64,000 nt of DNA from Fervidobacterium pennivorans (lineage in GTDB: Bacteria; Thermotogota; Thermotogae; Thermotogales; Fervidobacteriaceae), in contig NZ_CP011393.1 in NCBI RefSeq assembly GCF_001644665.1, forward strand, positions 1 to 64,000, in the 5' to 3' direction. Every line of letters begins with the position of its first letter. The first letter of the stretch is position 1. Positions 20,020 to 29,452 of this stretch are shown piece by piece. Both the position numbers and the translations under genes were made by a program. The notes beneath the pieces were generated by a model, which was not told the origin of the DNA, did no database searches, and was given only the letters and a program-made list of their open reading frames with translations.

Positions 20020-20160
20020 CAGGTTGCCCCTCCTTGAGACTTTGTTCTCTTAAATAAGATTGCCTAACTAGAGTACAGCTTTTTACTTGCCGGAAAATGT
20101 TTTGCCTCGTTTTCTTATGTACCGCGAGGTTGTAAGGCTGTACTCAATCCGGAGGTGATT
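20020..20160 (+). ncRNA. Candidate IS110 bridge RNA (structured 5' non-coding end)
   Basis: Upstream of the transposase, GAGTACAGC (20071-20079) pairs perfectly with GCTGTACTC (20137-20145), enclosing a smaller CCTCG/CGAGG hairpin (20105-20109 with 20124-20128) and flexible loops. IS110-family elements are known to express a bridge RNA from their non-coding end whose internal loops select target and donor DNA. Placement, size and nested stem-loops fit that role. The RNA boundaries and the specificity loops are not resolved. Confidence 0.5.
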
Positions 20161-20163
20161 CCT

Positions 20164-21312
20164 TTGGCTATTTTAGCTATTGATGTCTCAAAGAACTATC
20201 TTTCTTTCTTTTCTGATTTCATCGGTAGTGGGACTGTTGAGAACTCTCCTCAAGGTATTGTTGAACTTTTTAACAAAGCTTTTGCTTCTTCTTCCGATTT
20301 TTCTCTTGTCCTTGAATCAACTGGTGTTTTTTCTTTTAATGTCGCTAACTTCTTCTTTCAAAACAACGTACCTGTCTTTTGGGTTAAAACTGATAACATT
20401 AAGCTCTATCGCAAAATTCTCAATCGTCCTAAAACTGACAAAATCGATGCTGAACTTATTTTCTCTATCGCTTCTAAATTTCCTGAGTCTTTAGTCCCTT
20501 TTGTCAATAACTCATATATCATCTCTGAGCTTCGTAATCTCACCAGACTTTATTTAAAGTTCAACGAAGATATCGCTCGATTGAAACTTAGGCTCTATTC
20601 GTATGTTTCTCTTTATTTCCCTAAACTTGACTTTAAACTAAATAAGACTTTCGAATGCCTGCTTAAAGATTATACAATCGAAGAAATCGCAAACATGCCA
20701 ATTGAAGAGTTATTTGAATATATTGCGAAAATTTCCAGACACAATGTCTCTTCACAAGTCTTAGCAGAAAAACTCCAAACTCTTGCTAAAGATGCCTTGA
20801 GGTTGTCTGTTAATCCTTCAAACACTCTGAGAATATCTATTGTTTCCACTATCGATTTGATACAGCACTATGAAAAACAAATCGAACTAGTAAAGAAAGA
20901 AATAAGTAAATTACTTAAAGTAATTTCGAACACACTAACAACAGTCAAAGGGATAGGAGAAATAACTGCAGCTGGAATTATAGCCGAAATAGGAGACATC
21001 AATCGTTTCGAAAAAGCCTCAGCGTTAGCATCATACGCAGGGCTTGTATGGACAATCAATCAAAGTGGAAATTACAAATCAGAAAACAACCAACTAACGA
21101 AAAAAGGGAACAAGTATCTAAGAACATACCTAGTAATGGCAGCGAACGGAGTAAAGACATACGATCCTGTATACAAAGAATATTATCGCAAAAAGTACGC
21201 AGAAGCAACAACACACAAACACATGAGAGCGCTAATATTAACTGCAAGGAAATTAGTAAATTTAGTGTATTATTTACTAAAGAACAACGTACCGTATGTA
21301 CCGATGAAATAG
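20164..21312 (+). CDS. IS110-family transposase/recombinase (DEDD type)
   Basis: 382 aa from the TTG at 20164, which is well spaced from GGAGGTG (20151-20157); the in-frame GTG at 20155 lies in the ribosome binding site. The N-terminal RuvC-like domain has the DEDD set: D7 (AIDVSK), E51 (LESTGV), D92 and D95 (KTDKIDAELI). The C-terminal Transposase_20 domain has the VKGIGEITA helix-hairpin-helix and QSG with a candidate catalytic Ser near 301. No frameshift or truncation, so it looks functional. Transcription runs against the ribosomal operon. Base composition is odd: the first half of the coding strand is pyrimidine-rich, the last third purine-rich. Confidence 0.92.
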   Translation: MAILAIDVSKNYLSFFSDFIGSGTVENSPQGIVELFNKAFASSSDFSLVLESTGVFSFNVANFFFQNNVPVFWVKTDNIKLYRKILNRPKTDKIDAELIFSIASKFPESLVPFVNNSYIISELRNLTRLYLKFNEDIARLKLRLYSYVSLYFPKLDFKLNKTFECLLKDYTIEEIANMPIEELFEYIAKISRHNVSSQVLAEKLQTLAKDALRLSVNPSNTLRISIVSTIDLIQHYEKQIELVKKEISKLLKVISNTLTTVKGIGEITAAGIIAEIGDINRFEKASALASYAGLVWTINQSGNYKSENNQLTKKGNKYLRTYLVMAANGVKTYDPVYKEYYRKKYAEATTHKHMRALILTARKLVNLVYYLLKNNVPYVPMK

Positions 21313-21435
21313 GTAAAAAGAACGAAATCAAGTATGTGAAGAATGAAAGTGAAATATTAAGTTATTGAAAGTCAAAGTGTTGACTAGGTTTTTTATTTTT
21401 CTATTTTTTCTCCTCTTGACTTATTACCGGAAATC

Positions 21436-21723
21436 TTATTTCTTGACCTCACCTTTTTTAGCTGATTTGTTCGTGTGACCTCCAAATCTCCTGGTGAACG
21501 AGAATTCGCCAAGCTTGTGACCAACCATGTTTTCCGTTATGTAGACCGGAATGTGTTTCATACCGTTGTAGACCGCAATTGTGTGGCCAACCATTTCGGG
21601 AACGATTGTACTTGCCCTGCTCCATGTTTTGATAATCTTCTTTTCACCAGTCTCGTTAAGCATTCTTATCTTCTTTAACAGTTTCGGATCTACGTAAGGT
21701 CCTTTTTTACTGGAACGGCTCAT
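21436..21723 (-). CDS. rpsS: 30S ribosomal protein S19
   Basis: 95 aa. Head protein of the 30S subunit, partner of S13. [19 protein letters not shown] and [18 protein letters not shown] are diagnostic. GGAGGTGTAATAA precedes the ATG. The IS110-type element begins within roughly 60 bases of its stop codon. Confidence 0.98.
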   Translation of the reverse strand: MSRSSKKGPYVDPKLLKKIRMLNETGEKKIIKTWSRASTIVPEMVGHTIAVYNGMKHIPVYITENMVGHKLGEFSFTRRFGGHTNKSAKKGEVKK

Positions 21724-21761
21724 TTATTACACCTCCTGATTGCTCAACACTTATCAGCTTA

Positions 21762-22589
21762 TTAAGCGTTCCTTCTTCTTACAATGAATTTATCACTTGG
21801 TCTCTTACCTCTTCTTGTCTTGTAACCCTTTGCTGGAACGCCCCATGGACTCTGTGGATGGTGACCTTTACCTCTACCTTCTCCACCACCGTGTGGGTGA
21901 TCAACCGGGTTCATAACAACACCACGGACATGTGGTCTTCTACCTTTCCATCTTTCCCTACCGGCTTTACCGGAAACCTCGTTTTTGTGGTCTTCGTTCC
22001 CTACAACGCCAACTGTTGCGTAGCATCTTACGTGAACTTTGCGAAGCTCTCCAGAAGGCATTCTAAGAAGTGCATAGTCGCCTTCTTTTGCCATTAACTG
22101 ACAAGAAACACCAGCACTTCTTGCTATTTTAGCACCACCACGTGGGTAGAACTCTATGTTGTGAACAATTGTACCAACTGGGATGTTTTCAAGTGGCAGC
22201 GCGTTACCTGGTTTTATTTCAGCGTTTGGTCCAGCCATCACTGTGTCTCCAACGTTTAAACCGTTTGGAGCAAGTATGTATCTCTTCTCACCATCAGCGT
22301 AAACAAGCAGAGCAATTCTTGCTGTTCTGTTAGGATCGTACTCTATTGCAACAACTTTCGCGGGAATATTTTCTTTTTCCCATCTTCTGAAGTCAACTAT
22401 CCTGTAAAGCCTCTTGTGGCCACCACCTCTGAATCTCACTGTGATTCTTCCGTGGTGGTTCCTTCCTCCCGTCTTCTTAAGAGGAACTACCAACGACTTT
22501 TCGGGTTCTGTTTTTGTGATTTCCGAAAAGTCTGGTATGACCATGAATCTTCTACCTGGAGTTGTTGGCTTGAATCTTTTAAGACCCAT
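21762..22589 (-). CDS. rplB: 50S ribosomal protein L2
   Basis: 275 aa. Needed for subunit association and peptidyl transferase function. [39 protein letters not shown] and [17 protein letters not shown] blocks, including the conserved His of HPHGGG. Standard order between rplW and rpsS. Confidence 0.98.
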   Translation of the reverse strand: MGLKRFKPTTPGRRFMVIPDFSEITKTEPEKSLVVPLKKTGGRNHHGRITVRFRGGGHKRLYRIVDFRRWEKENIPAKVVAIEYDPNRTARIALLVYADGEKRYILAPNGLNVGDTVMAGPNAEIKPGNALPLENIPVGTIVHNIEFYPRGGAKIARSAGVSCQLMAKEGDYALLRMPSGELRKVHVRCYATVGVVGNEDHKNEVSGKAGRERWKGRRPHVRGVVMNPVDHPHGGGEGRGKGHHPQSPWGVPAKGYKTRRGKRPSDKFIVRRRNA

Positions 22590-22602
22590 TGTTATTCACC
22601 CC

Positions 22603-22905
22603 TTACGCTTGGAGTTCTTTAATCGTGTAGCCTTCTGCTAATTTGACTATGGCTTTTTTCCATTCTTTTGTATGTCCTTCTCTTGCCATATAACCTCTTC
22701 TGAGGTCTCTTTTGGGCTTTGGCTTCACGATAAGTGTGTTGACTCGTTCTACTTTAACGTTAAAAAGTTTTTCAACTGCTTCTTTTATCTCTTTCTTATT
22801 TGCATTTTTGTCTACTTCGAATACGTATTCTCTTTCTGCTCTCAGGTTCATTGATTTTTCACTGATAATCGGTCTGATGATAATGTCAGAATAATCTTTT
22901 CTCAT
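22603..22905 (-). CDS. rplW: 50S ribosomal protein L23
   Basis: 100 aa. Tunnel-exit protein, the docking site of trigger factor and [16 protein letters not shown] and the [16 protein letters not shown] block identify it. Overlaps the rplD stop by 4 bases. Confidence 0.98.
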   Translation of the reverse strand: MRKDYSDIIIRPIISEKSMNLRAEREYVFEVDKNANKKEIKEAVEKLFNVKVERVNTLIVKPKPKRDLRRGYMAREGHTKEWKKAIVKLAEGYTIKELQA

Positions 22906-23573
22906 TTTCCGAGCACCTCCTCAATTTTGCGAACGGTGCCCTCAGTAAGGACAACCTTTGATGCATTGATAATGTCGTAAACGTTCAAACCGTCGATGTT
23001 ATTTCCTTCATTGTTGTTCGGGTTATCTGCGATGATAACCTTCACACCTGGAATGTTTCTTCCGGAAAGCTTTACGTTTACGTAAGAATCTTCTTTCTTT
23101 GGAAGAACGAAAAGAACCTTTTCGTCAGCGATTCCGAGGGCCTTCAAGACTTCTCTCATCTGTTTCGTTTGAGGTTTATCAAATCGTATATCACTCAGAA
23201 CAATGAGGTTCCCTTCTCTGAATCTTACGGATAGTGCTGACTTCAATGCGAGTCTTTTCATCTTCTTGTTCAATCTCTTCAAGAATTTTCTTGGTTTTGG
23301 ACCGTGAGCAACACCACCGTGTCTCCAGTGAATAGCCCTTATCGAGCCTTGCCTTGCCCTACCAGTGTGTTTTTGTGGCCACGGTTTCCTTCCACCACCG
23401 GAAACTTCTCCTCTAGTCTTTGTAGATGCTGTTCCTGCTCTTGCGTTTGTAAGCTGCATATCGATGTAGCGCCACATAACATCAAGGTTTGGTTCGATGT
23501 TAAAAACTTCGTCACTAACTTCGATTGTTCCAATCTTCTCACCTTTTATGTTCCAAAGTGCCACATGTGCCAT
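22902..23573 (-). CDS. rplD: 50S ribosomal protein L4
   Basis: 223 aa. Its loop reaches the exit tunnel; in E. coli it also autoregulates the S10 operon. [20 protein letters not shown]-type block and [12 protein letters not shown] are typical. GGAGGAAGAACATG gives the start. A 97-base AT-rich gap separates it from rplC; I see a short TCCGAAAACGGA hairpin but nothing I can name there. Confidence 0.98.
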   Translation of the reverse strand: MAHVALWNIKGEKIGTIEVSDEVFNIEPNLDVMWRYIDMQLTNARAGTASTKTRGEVSGGGRKPWPQKHTGRARQGSIRAIHWRHGGVAHGPKPRKFLKRLNKKMKRLALKSALSVRFREGNLIVLSDIRFDKPQTKQMREVLKALGIADEKVLFVLPKKEDSYVNVKLSGRNIPGVKVIIADNPNNNEGNNIDGLNVYDIINASKVVLTEGTVRKIEEVLGK

Positions 23574-23670
23574 GTTCTTCTTCCTCCCTTACTCCGTTTT
23601 CGGAGCACGTCCCTGAACTCTATCAGAAAGCGCCATGCTTCAAAATAATATTTAATAATATTTAGAATAA

Positions 23671-24303
23671 TCACTTATCCACTTTCACAGCGCTTCTGAT
23701 GAGAACAAGGCTGCCCCTCGCTCCTGGCACTCCACCTTTAACCGCTATAAGGTTATTTTCGGGGTCAACTTTCACAACTTCCGAATTGAGTATTGTGACC
23801 CTTTCATTTCCATACCTTCCAGGCATCCTCTTACCTTTGAAAATCCTTGCTGGTTCGGTGTGCTGACCGACAGAACCAAGTTCTCTGTGGAATTTCGCAC
23901 CATGTGATTTTGGACCACCCTGGAAGTTCCATCTCTTCATTGCACCTGCGAAACCTCTACCTTTGGTCCAACCCGTAATGTCAATTTTATCGCCTTCTTG
24001 GAAAATTGCAACTGTGATTTCTTGTCCGACGGAGTATTCGTCTACGTTGTCTACTCTAAATTCTTTTAATACTCTCATAGGTTTCACGTTTGCTTTCTTG
24101 AAAACTCCAAGAAGTGGCTTTGTGAGTTTCTTCTCACTGACTTCTTCAAATCCAAGCTGGACAGCATTGTAACCATCTTTATCAACGGTTTTCTTCTGAA
24201 CAACAACGCATGGACCAGCCTTCAAAACCGTCACTGGAACAACCTTGTCATCTTTCCACAAGCGGGTCATTCCGATTTTTCTAGCAATTATAAATTTCAT
24301 CAT
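23671..24303 (-). CDS. rplC: 50S ribosomal protein L3
   Basis: 210 aa. Core protein near the peptidyl transferase centre. FIIARKIGMTRLW start, and GFAGAMKRWNFQGGPKSHG block. Start taken at ATG 24303, six bases after GGAGG; the frame is open further upstream but without support. Confidence 0.98.
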   Translation of the reverse strand: MMKFIIARKIGMTRLWKDDKVVPVTVLKAGPCVVVQKKTVDKDGYNAVQLGFEEVSEKKLTKPLLGVFKKANVKPMRVLKEFRVDNVDEYSVGQEITVAIFQEGDKIDITGWTKGRGFAGAMKRWNFQGGPKSHGAKFHRELGSVGQHTEPARIFKGKRMPGRYGNERVTILNSEVVKVDPENNLIAVKGGVPGARGSLVLIRSAVKVDK

Positions 24304-24320
24304 AAAACACCTCCGAGGAC

Positions 24321-24629
24321 TCACAGATTGATTTCAACGTCGACACCTGCTGGAAGATTTATCTTCATCAGAGCGTCAATCGTTTTTGAATTGGGTTCAA
24401 TGATATCTATAAGTCTCTTGTGTATTTTCTTTTCAAATTGCTCACGTGAGTCTTTATGTTTCAATGGTGACCTGAGAACAACGTAAAGCGTTCTTTCCGT
24501 TGGTAGTGGAATTGGTCCGGAAACCTTTGCATTTGTTTGCTTAGCTACTTCCACTATCTTCTTAGCAGATTCATCTAGTAATCTATGGTCATATGCCCTG
24601 AGTCTGATTCTAATTTTCTGTCCTGGCAT
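24321..24629 (-). CDS. rpsJ: 30S ribosomal protein S10
   Basis: 102 aa. Head protein and partner of NusB/NusG in antitermination. [20 protein letters not shown] and [15 protein letters not shown] are diagnostic. AAGAAGGAGGGTAAG precedes the ATG. It starts the S10 part of the cluster; a GC hairpin (24653-24668) lies just upstream. Confidence 0.98.
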   Translation of the reverse strand: MPGQKIRIRLRAYDHRLLDESAKKIVEVAKQTNAKVSGPIPLPTERTLYVVLRSPLKHKDSREQFEKKIHKRLIDIIEPNSKTIDALMKINLPAGVDVEINL

Positions 24630-24646
24630 GTCTTACCCTCCTTCTT

Positions 24647-24669
24647 AGAAAAGGGGGGGAACCCCCCCG
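24647..24669 (-). terminator. G7/C7 hairpin between tuf and rpsJ, possible partial terminator or attenuator
   Basis: Seven C on one side and seven G on the other (24653-24659 and 24662-24668) form a very stable hairpin; on the minus strand it is followed by TTTTC. It sits between the tuf stop codon and the rpsJ ribosome binding site, so it could reduce readthrough from the highly expressed EF-Tu gene into S10. The U tract is short, so full termination is uncertain. Confidence 0.6.
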
Positions 24670-24730
24670 ATTACCGTTTTGTCAAAGAGCCAATTACTCT
24701 ATTTACATAATCAGGTCTTGAAAAATGAGA

Positions 24731-25930
24731 TTATTCAATTATTTCAGAAACAACGCCTGCTCCAACCGTTTTTCCACCTTCACGAACTGCAAACCTCATA
24801 CCTTTTTCAATAGCAACTGGGTAAATGAGTTCGATTGTCATTTCGACGTTATCACCAGGCATAACCATTTCTACACCAGCTGGGAGGTCAACAATTTCGC
24901 CTGTAACATCAGCTGTTCTGATGTAGAATTGTGGTTTGTAACCTTTTGTAAATGGCGTATGGCGTCCACCTTCTTCTTTCTTCAAAACGTAGATGTTCGC
25001 TTTGAACTTCTTGTGTGGTGTAATGGAACCTGGTTTTGCAAGAACTTGTCCTCTTTCTACTTCGTCCTTGTCGATACCTCTGAGCAGACATCCGACGTTG
25101 TCACCAGCGATTGCTTCATCGAGTTCTTTTCTGAACATTTCAACGCTTGTGATAACTGTCTTCTTGATTTCGTAGCTCATACCGATAATTTCAGCTTCAA
25201 CACCTGGTTTAATTACACCACGTTCAATTCTTCCTGTGACAACCGTACCCCTACCTGTGATTGAGAAAACGTCTTCAACAGGCATAAGGAATGGTTTGTC
25301 AACTTCACGAACTGGTTCTGGGAAGTAGTTGTCCATTGCATCGAGAAGTTCCTTAATTGGTTTGAATGCTGGGTCATTTGGATCGTTTGCTTCAACTGCT
25401 TTGAGAGCAGAACCTCTGATTACAGGAACTTCGTCACCAGGGAATTCGTATTTGCTGAGAAGGTCTCTGACTTCCATTTCAACAAGGTCAACAAGTTCTG
25501 GGTCGTCTACCATGTCAACTTTGTTAATGAAAACTATCATTGCTGGAACGTTAACTTGCCTTGCAAGAAGGACGTGTTCTCTTGTTTGTGGCATTGGACC
25601 GTCTGTTGCTGCAACAACAAGAATTGCTCCATCCATCTGAGCTGCACCTGTAATCATGTTCTTGATGTAGTCAGCGTGGCCTGGGCAGTCGATGTGTGCG
25701 TAGTGTCTCTTCTCTGTTTGGTATTCAACGTGTGTTATGTTGATGGTAATACCTCTTGCTCTTTCTTCTGGTGCCTTGTCAATCATTTCGTATGGTGTGT
25801 ACTCTGCCCATCCAAAGAATGAACAGTACTTTGTGATAGCTGCTGTAAGTGTTGTCTTTCCGTGGTCAATGTGTCCAATCGTACCGACGTTCATGTGAGG
25901 CTTGGTTCTTACAAATTTTTCCTTTGCCAT
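24731..25930 (-). CDS. tuf: Elongation factor Tu
   Basis: 399 aa. GTPase delivering aminoacyl-tRNA to the ribosome. G1 [10 protein letters not shown]2 [13 protein letters not shown]3 DCPGHADY, G4 NKVDMV and G5 GSALK are all intact, followed by the two beta-barrel domains. GGAGGGTCAAAGGT lies upstream of the ATG. Only copy in this window. It follows fusA by 61 bases. Confidence 0.99.
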   Translation of the reverse strand: MAKEKFVRTKPHMNVGTIGHIDHGKTTLTAAITKYCSFFGWAEYTPYEMIDKAPEERARGITINITHVEYQTEKRHYAHIDCPGHADYIKNMITGAAQMDGAILVVAATDGPMPQTREHVLLARQVNVPAMIVFINKVDMVDDPELVDLVEMEVRDLLSKYEFPGDEVPVIRGSALKAVEANDPNDPAFKPIKELLDAMDNYFPEPVREVDKPFLMPVEDVFSITGRGTVVTGRIERGVIKPGVEAEIIGMSYEIKKTVITSVEMFRKELDEAIAGDNVGCLLRGIDKDEVERGQVLAKPGSITPHKKFKANIYVLKKEEGGRHTPFTKGYKPQFYIRTADVTGEIVDLPAGVEMVMPGDNVEMTIELIYPVAIEKGMRFAVREGGKTVGAGVVSEIIE

Positions 25931-25991
25931 ACCTTTGACCCTCCTTCTTCACCTATGGTGGAGTATAGTTTTTTTGTTAATTGTTCGTAAA

Positions 25992-28070
25992 TTAAACACC
26001 CTTCAGTATCTTTTCCGCAACTTTGTCAGGTACTTTGTCGTAGTGCGAAAGGACCATTACGTAGTTCGCCCTTCCTTGAGAAAGTGACCTGAGTGTTGTT
26101 GCGTAACCAAACATTTCACTTAATGGTACAAGTGCCCTTATAACTCTCAAGTGTCCTCTGTTCTCAAGTGCATCAATATGCGCTCTTCTGGAATTCAAAT
26201 CTGCAATGATGTTACCCATGTATTCTTCTGGTGTCGTAACTTCAACTTTCATTATTGGTTCCAAAAGAACTGGTGCACCTTTTTCCATCGCTTCCTTAAA
26301 TGCCATGCTTGCTGCTATCTTAAATGCCATTTCTGATGAGTCAACTTCGTGGTAAGAACCATCAACAAGCGTAGCTTTTACTCCAACTACTGGATAGCCT
26401 GCAAGAACACCAACTTGCATTGCTTCTCTAATGCCTTCTTCAATTGCCGGAATGTATTGTTTTGGTATCACACCACCAACTGTTCTGTCTTCAAATTCAA
26501 ATGTCTTGTCAAGGCTTAGAGGTTCGAATTCAACAACAACGTGTCCGTATTGACCTCTACCACCGCTCTGTCTAATGTATTTACCTTCCGCTCTCACAGG
26601 TCTGGTTATCGTTTCCCTGTAAGCAACCTGTGGTTTACCAACCCTGACGTTTACGTTGAATTCTCTTTTGAGCCTATCCACAATGATTTCTAAGTGGAGT
26701 TCACCCATGCCTGCAAGAATTGTTTCTCCAGTCTCTTGGTCAACATATTCTCTAAGCGAAGGATCTTCTTCAAGAAGTGCTTGCAGTGCTTTTGAAAGCT
26801 TTGTTTCGTCATCTTTAGTTTCCGGCTCTATAGCGATGGAAATGACCGGTTCAGGAAATTCCATCTTCTCAAGTATCACGTATGTTCCTTCTTCACACAC
26901 AGTATCACCTGTGATTGTGCTCTTCATTCCGATGACACCAACAATGTCTCCAGCCCTGACATATTCAACGTCTTCTCTCTTATCTGCATGTAAGAATATC
27001 AACCTTGAAACACGTTCTTTTACACCTTTTGTAGTGTTGATAACATAACTTCCTTTTTCCAAACGTCCACTGTAAACACGTAAGAATGTAAGTTTACCAA
27101 CGTATGGATCAGTCTGTATCTTAAATGCATAGGCAACAAAAGGTGCATCTTCTTTTGGAAATACTTGTACTTCGTTTCCGTTTTTATCGTAGCCTCTAAC
27201 AGGTGGCAAATCAAGTGGAGATGGAAGATACCTGATAACACCATCCAATAGTGGCTGAATGCCTACATTCATCTTGGCAGAACCACAAAACACAGGTGTT
27301 CCAAGGTTCCCTATCGTGATTCTTCTTAGGGCGTCGTGAATCTGCTCTTCCGTAGGTTCTTCCCCTTCAAGATAGAGCATCATTATTTCGTCATCTACTT
27401 CGGCTATTTTTTCAATCATATCTTCCCTGGCTTCTTCTGCTTTTTCACGCCATTCTTCCGGTATCTCTTCATAAACATATTCCGTACCTTCTGGATTCAA
27501 CCACCTGATGGCTTTCATCTGTATCAGGTCAATGATACCCTTGAAATCACTTTCAGCACCCATCGGTATTTGGACTGGAATAGGATGAGCTCCGAGCCTT
27601 TCAACCATAGTCTGGACAGCCATTTCGAAATCTGCACCTGTCTTATCCATTTTGTTCATGAACGCGATTCTTGGAACGTTGTACTTATCAGCTTGTCTCC
27701 AGACGGTTTCAGACTGTGGTTCAACACCGGCAGTCGCGTCGAAAACAGCAATAGCTCCGTCCAGAACCCTTAGTGACCTTTCCACTTCGATTGTAAAGTC
27801 AACGTGACCTGGAGTATCGATTATGTTTATCCTGTGACCTTTCCAGAAACACGTTGTTGCTGCTGATGTTATGGTTATACCTCTTTCCTTTTCCTGTATC
27901 ATCCAGTCCATCGTAGCGGTTCCATCATCAACACTTCCGATGGTGTGTTTTCTTCCAGTGAAAAAGAGAATACGCTCGGTTGTTGTTGTCTTACCGGCGT
28001 CAATGTGAGCCATTATTCCGATGTTTCTAAGCTTATCCAAGTCGACATATAAAGCCTTTATCTCTTCCAT
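25992..28070 (-). CDS. fusA: Elongation factor G
   Basis: 692 aa, full length. GTPase that drives translocation. G1 [10 protein letters not shown]3 DTPGHVDF, G4 NKMDKTGAD, and the domain IV/V region ending [16 protein letters not shown] are present. GAGGAAACT precedes the ATG. str-operon order rpsL-rpsG-fusA-tuf is conserved. Confidence 0.99.
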   Translation of the reverse strand: MEEIKALYVDLDKLRNIGIMAHIDAGKTTTTERILFFTGRKHTIGSVDDGTATMDWMIQEKERGITITSAATTCFWKGHRINIIDTPGHVDFTIEVERSLRVLDGAIAVFDATAGVEPQSETVWRQADKYNVPRIAFMNKMDKTGADFEMAVQTMVERLGAHPIPVQIPMGAESDFKGIIDLIQMKAIRWLNPEGTEYVYEEIPEEWREKAEEAREDMIEKIAEVDDEIMMLYLEGEEPTEEQIHDALRRITIGNLGTPVFCGSAKMNVGIQPLLDGVIRYLPSPLDLPPVRGYDKNGNEVQVFPKEDAPFVAYAFKIQTDPYVGKLTFLRVYSGRLEKGSYVINTTKGVKERVSRLIFLHADKREDVEYVRAGDIVGVIGMKSTITGDTVCEEGTYVILEKMEFPEPVISIAIEPETKDDETKLSKALQALLEEDPSLREYVDQETGETILAGMGELHLEIIVDRLKREFNVNVRVGKPQVAYRETITRPVRAEGKYIRQSGGRGQYGHVVVEFEPLSLDKTFEFEDRTVGGVIPKQYIPAIEEGIREAMQVGVLAGYPVVGVKATLVDGSYHEVDSSEMAFKIAASMAFKEAMEKGAPVLLEPIMKVEVTTPEEYMGNIIADLNSRRAHIDALENRGHLRVIRALVPLSEMFGYATTLRSLSQGRANYVMVLSHYDKVPDKVAEKILKGV

Positions 28071-28108
28071 AGTTTCCTCCTCGAAGGCACTTTCTTTTTC
28101 GTTTTAAA

Positions 28109-28576
<468 letters not shown>

Positions 28577-28588
28577 CTAATTCCCTCC

Positions 28589-28993
28589 TTATTTCTTACC
28601 CTTAGCTGCCGCAGCTGCACCCGCTTTTGGTCTCTTAGCACCGTACTTACTTCTGCTTTGGCGCCTGTTCTCAACACCAGCTGCGTCAAGGGTTCCACGG
28701 ATTATCTTGTATCTAACACCTGGCAAGTCCTTAACCCTTCCACCTCTTACAAGCACGATAGAGTGCTCTTGTAGGTTGTGTCCTATACCGGGAATGTATG
28801 CAGTAACTTCTATACCGTTTGAAAGTCTAACCTTTGCAATCTTTCTCAAAGCGGAGTTTGGTTTCTTTGGGGTCATTGTGGAAACCCTAACACAAACTCC
28901 TCTTTTCTGTGGGTGTCCTTGAAGCGCTGGTGACTTGGATTTTTCCTTAACTTTCTGCCTACCGTGTCTCACTAACTGATTAATCGTTGGCAT
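28589..28993 (-). CDS. rpsL: 30S ribosomal protein S12
   Basis: 134 aa. Decoding-centre protein. [11 protein letters not shown], the [19 protein letters not shown] loop (the Lys of PKKPNS is the classical streptomycin position) and [19 protein letters not shown] are intact, and the C terminus has an Ala/Lys-rich tail. First gene of the superoperon, with a promoter 40-65 bases upstream. Confidence 0.98.
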   Translation of the reverse strand: MPTINQLVRHGRQKVKEKSKSPALQGHPQKRGVCVRVSTMTPKKPNSALRKIAKVRLSNGIEVTAYIPGIGHNLQEHSIVLVRGGRVKDLPGVRYKIIRGTLDAAGVENRRQSRSKYGAKRPKAGAAAAAKGKK

Positions 28994-29028
28994 CTTAACC
29001 CTCCCTTCAAACTCTACATTCGTGAGAT

Positions 29029-29057
29029 ATTATAACCACGTATTTTCAAAAATACAA
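29029..29057 (-). promoter_or_regulatory. Promoter of the rpsL superoperon
   Basis: On the minus strand a perfect -10 TATAAT (29034-29029) is preceded, at 17 bases, by TTGTAT (29057-29052), a partial -35. It lies 36 bases before the rpsL ATG and after the tRNA terminator. Confidence 0.65.
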
Positions 29058-29061
29058 TAAA

Positions 29062-29099
29062 GCCCGTGTGAATTTTTTGTTTCGAACACTAAGTCGGGC
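29062..29099. other. Weak inverted repeat upstream of the rpsL promoter
   Basis: GCCCG (29062-29066) and CGGGC (29095-29099) can pair, extended imperfectly by GTGTG and CACT, with T runs on both outer sides. It could be a second, bidirectional terminator isolating the tRNA unit from the rpsL promoter. The stem is short and the loop long, so this is tentative. Confidence 0.3.
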
Positions 29100-29149
29100 G
29101 TTTTTGGCGAGAATATAAAATATATCTGGCTACAAAACAAGAAATCCAA

Positions 29150-29171
29150 AATAAAGGGCGCAAACGCGCCC
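29150..29171 (-). terminator. Intrinsic terminator of the tRNA-Val/tRNA-Gln transcript
   Basis: GGGCGC (29156-29161) and GCGCCC (29166-29171) form a perfect 6-bp stem with a 4-base loop; on the minus strand TTTATTTT follows. It lies 28 bases after the 3' end of tRNA-Gln. Confidence 0.8.
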
Positions 29172-29198
29172 AACATCTCTAAGCTTAATTTGAGAAAT

Positions 29199-29273
29199 TG
29201 GCTGGGGCGGTAGGACTCGAACCTACACAACTGGAGCCAAAGTCCAGGGTCCTGCCAATTAGACGACGCCCCA
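29199..29273 (-). tRNA. tRNA-Gln (anticodon TTG)
   Basis: 75 nt. Acceptor TGGGGCG pairs with CGCCCCA, discriminator G, and CCA is encoded. Anticodon stem CTGGA/TCCAG encloses CTTTGGC, giving anticodon TTG. T arm contains GGTTCGAGTCC. Second gene of a two-tRNA transcript. Confidence 0.96.
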
Positions 29274-29303
29274 GCGCTTTGTTTTTAAATGCTCATAAAA
29301 AAC

Positions 29304-29378
29304 TGGTGGGTGCGGCAGGGATTGAACCTACGACCTCTTCCGCGTCAAGGAAGCGCTCTCCCACTGAGCTACGCACCC
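29304..29378 (-). tRNA. tRNA-Val (anticodon GAC)
   Basis: 75 nt with encoded CCA. Acceptor GGGTGCG pairs with CGCACCC. Anticodon stem CTTCC/GGAAG encloses TTGACGC, giving anticodon GAC. T arm contains GGTTCAATCCC. First gene of the transcript, 30 bases before tRNA-Gln. Confidence 0.96.
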
Positions 29379-29399
29379 ACACTTCGTCAAGCGATACAC

Positions 29400-29428
29400 A
29401 TTTTACTATGACACTATAAATCTGTCAA
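29400..29428 (-). promoter_or_regulatory. Promoter of the tRNA-Val/tRNA-Gln unit
   Basis: Minus strand: consensus -35 TTGACA (29428-29423), 17-base spacer, -10 TAAAAT (29405-29400). It ends 21 bases before tRNA-Val. Confidence 0.88.
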
Positions 29429-29452
29429 GGGGATTTTTTGACAATCCGGAAA

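Larger units (their letters stand above)
19946..21430 (+). mobile_element. IS110-family insertion element between rpsS and rplV
   Basis: The segment between the rplV ribosome binding site and the rpsS stop codon contains one IS110-type transposase in the opposite orientation to the ribosomal genes, a structured 5' non-coding region of about 200 bases, and a 3' non-coding region of about 120 bases. IS110 elements normally lack terminal inverted repeats and I see none, so exact ends cannot be placed from one copy; the coordinates given are outer limits. In other bacteria rpsS and rplV are almost adjacent, which supports a recent insertion. Confidence 0.85.

Noticed and set aside
19946-20160. 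Internal promoter for rplV on the minus strand
   Set aside because: A -10-like TTATTATA exists but no convincing -35 at normal spacing, so I list it only as a possibility inside the insertion finding.
24725-25264. 179-codon frame antisense to tuf
   Set aside because: EF-Tu on the other strand is unambiguous; the antisense product is Phe/Cys-rich with no known motif.
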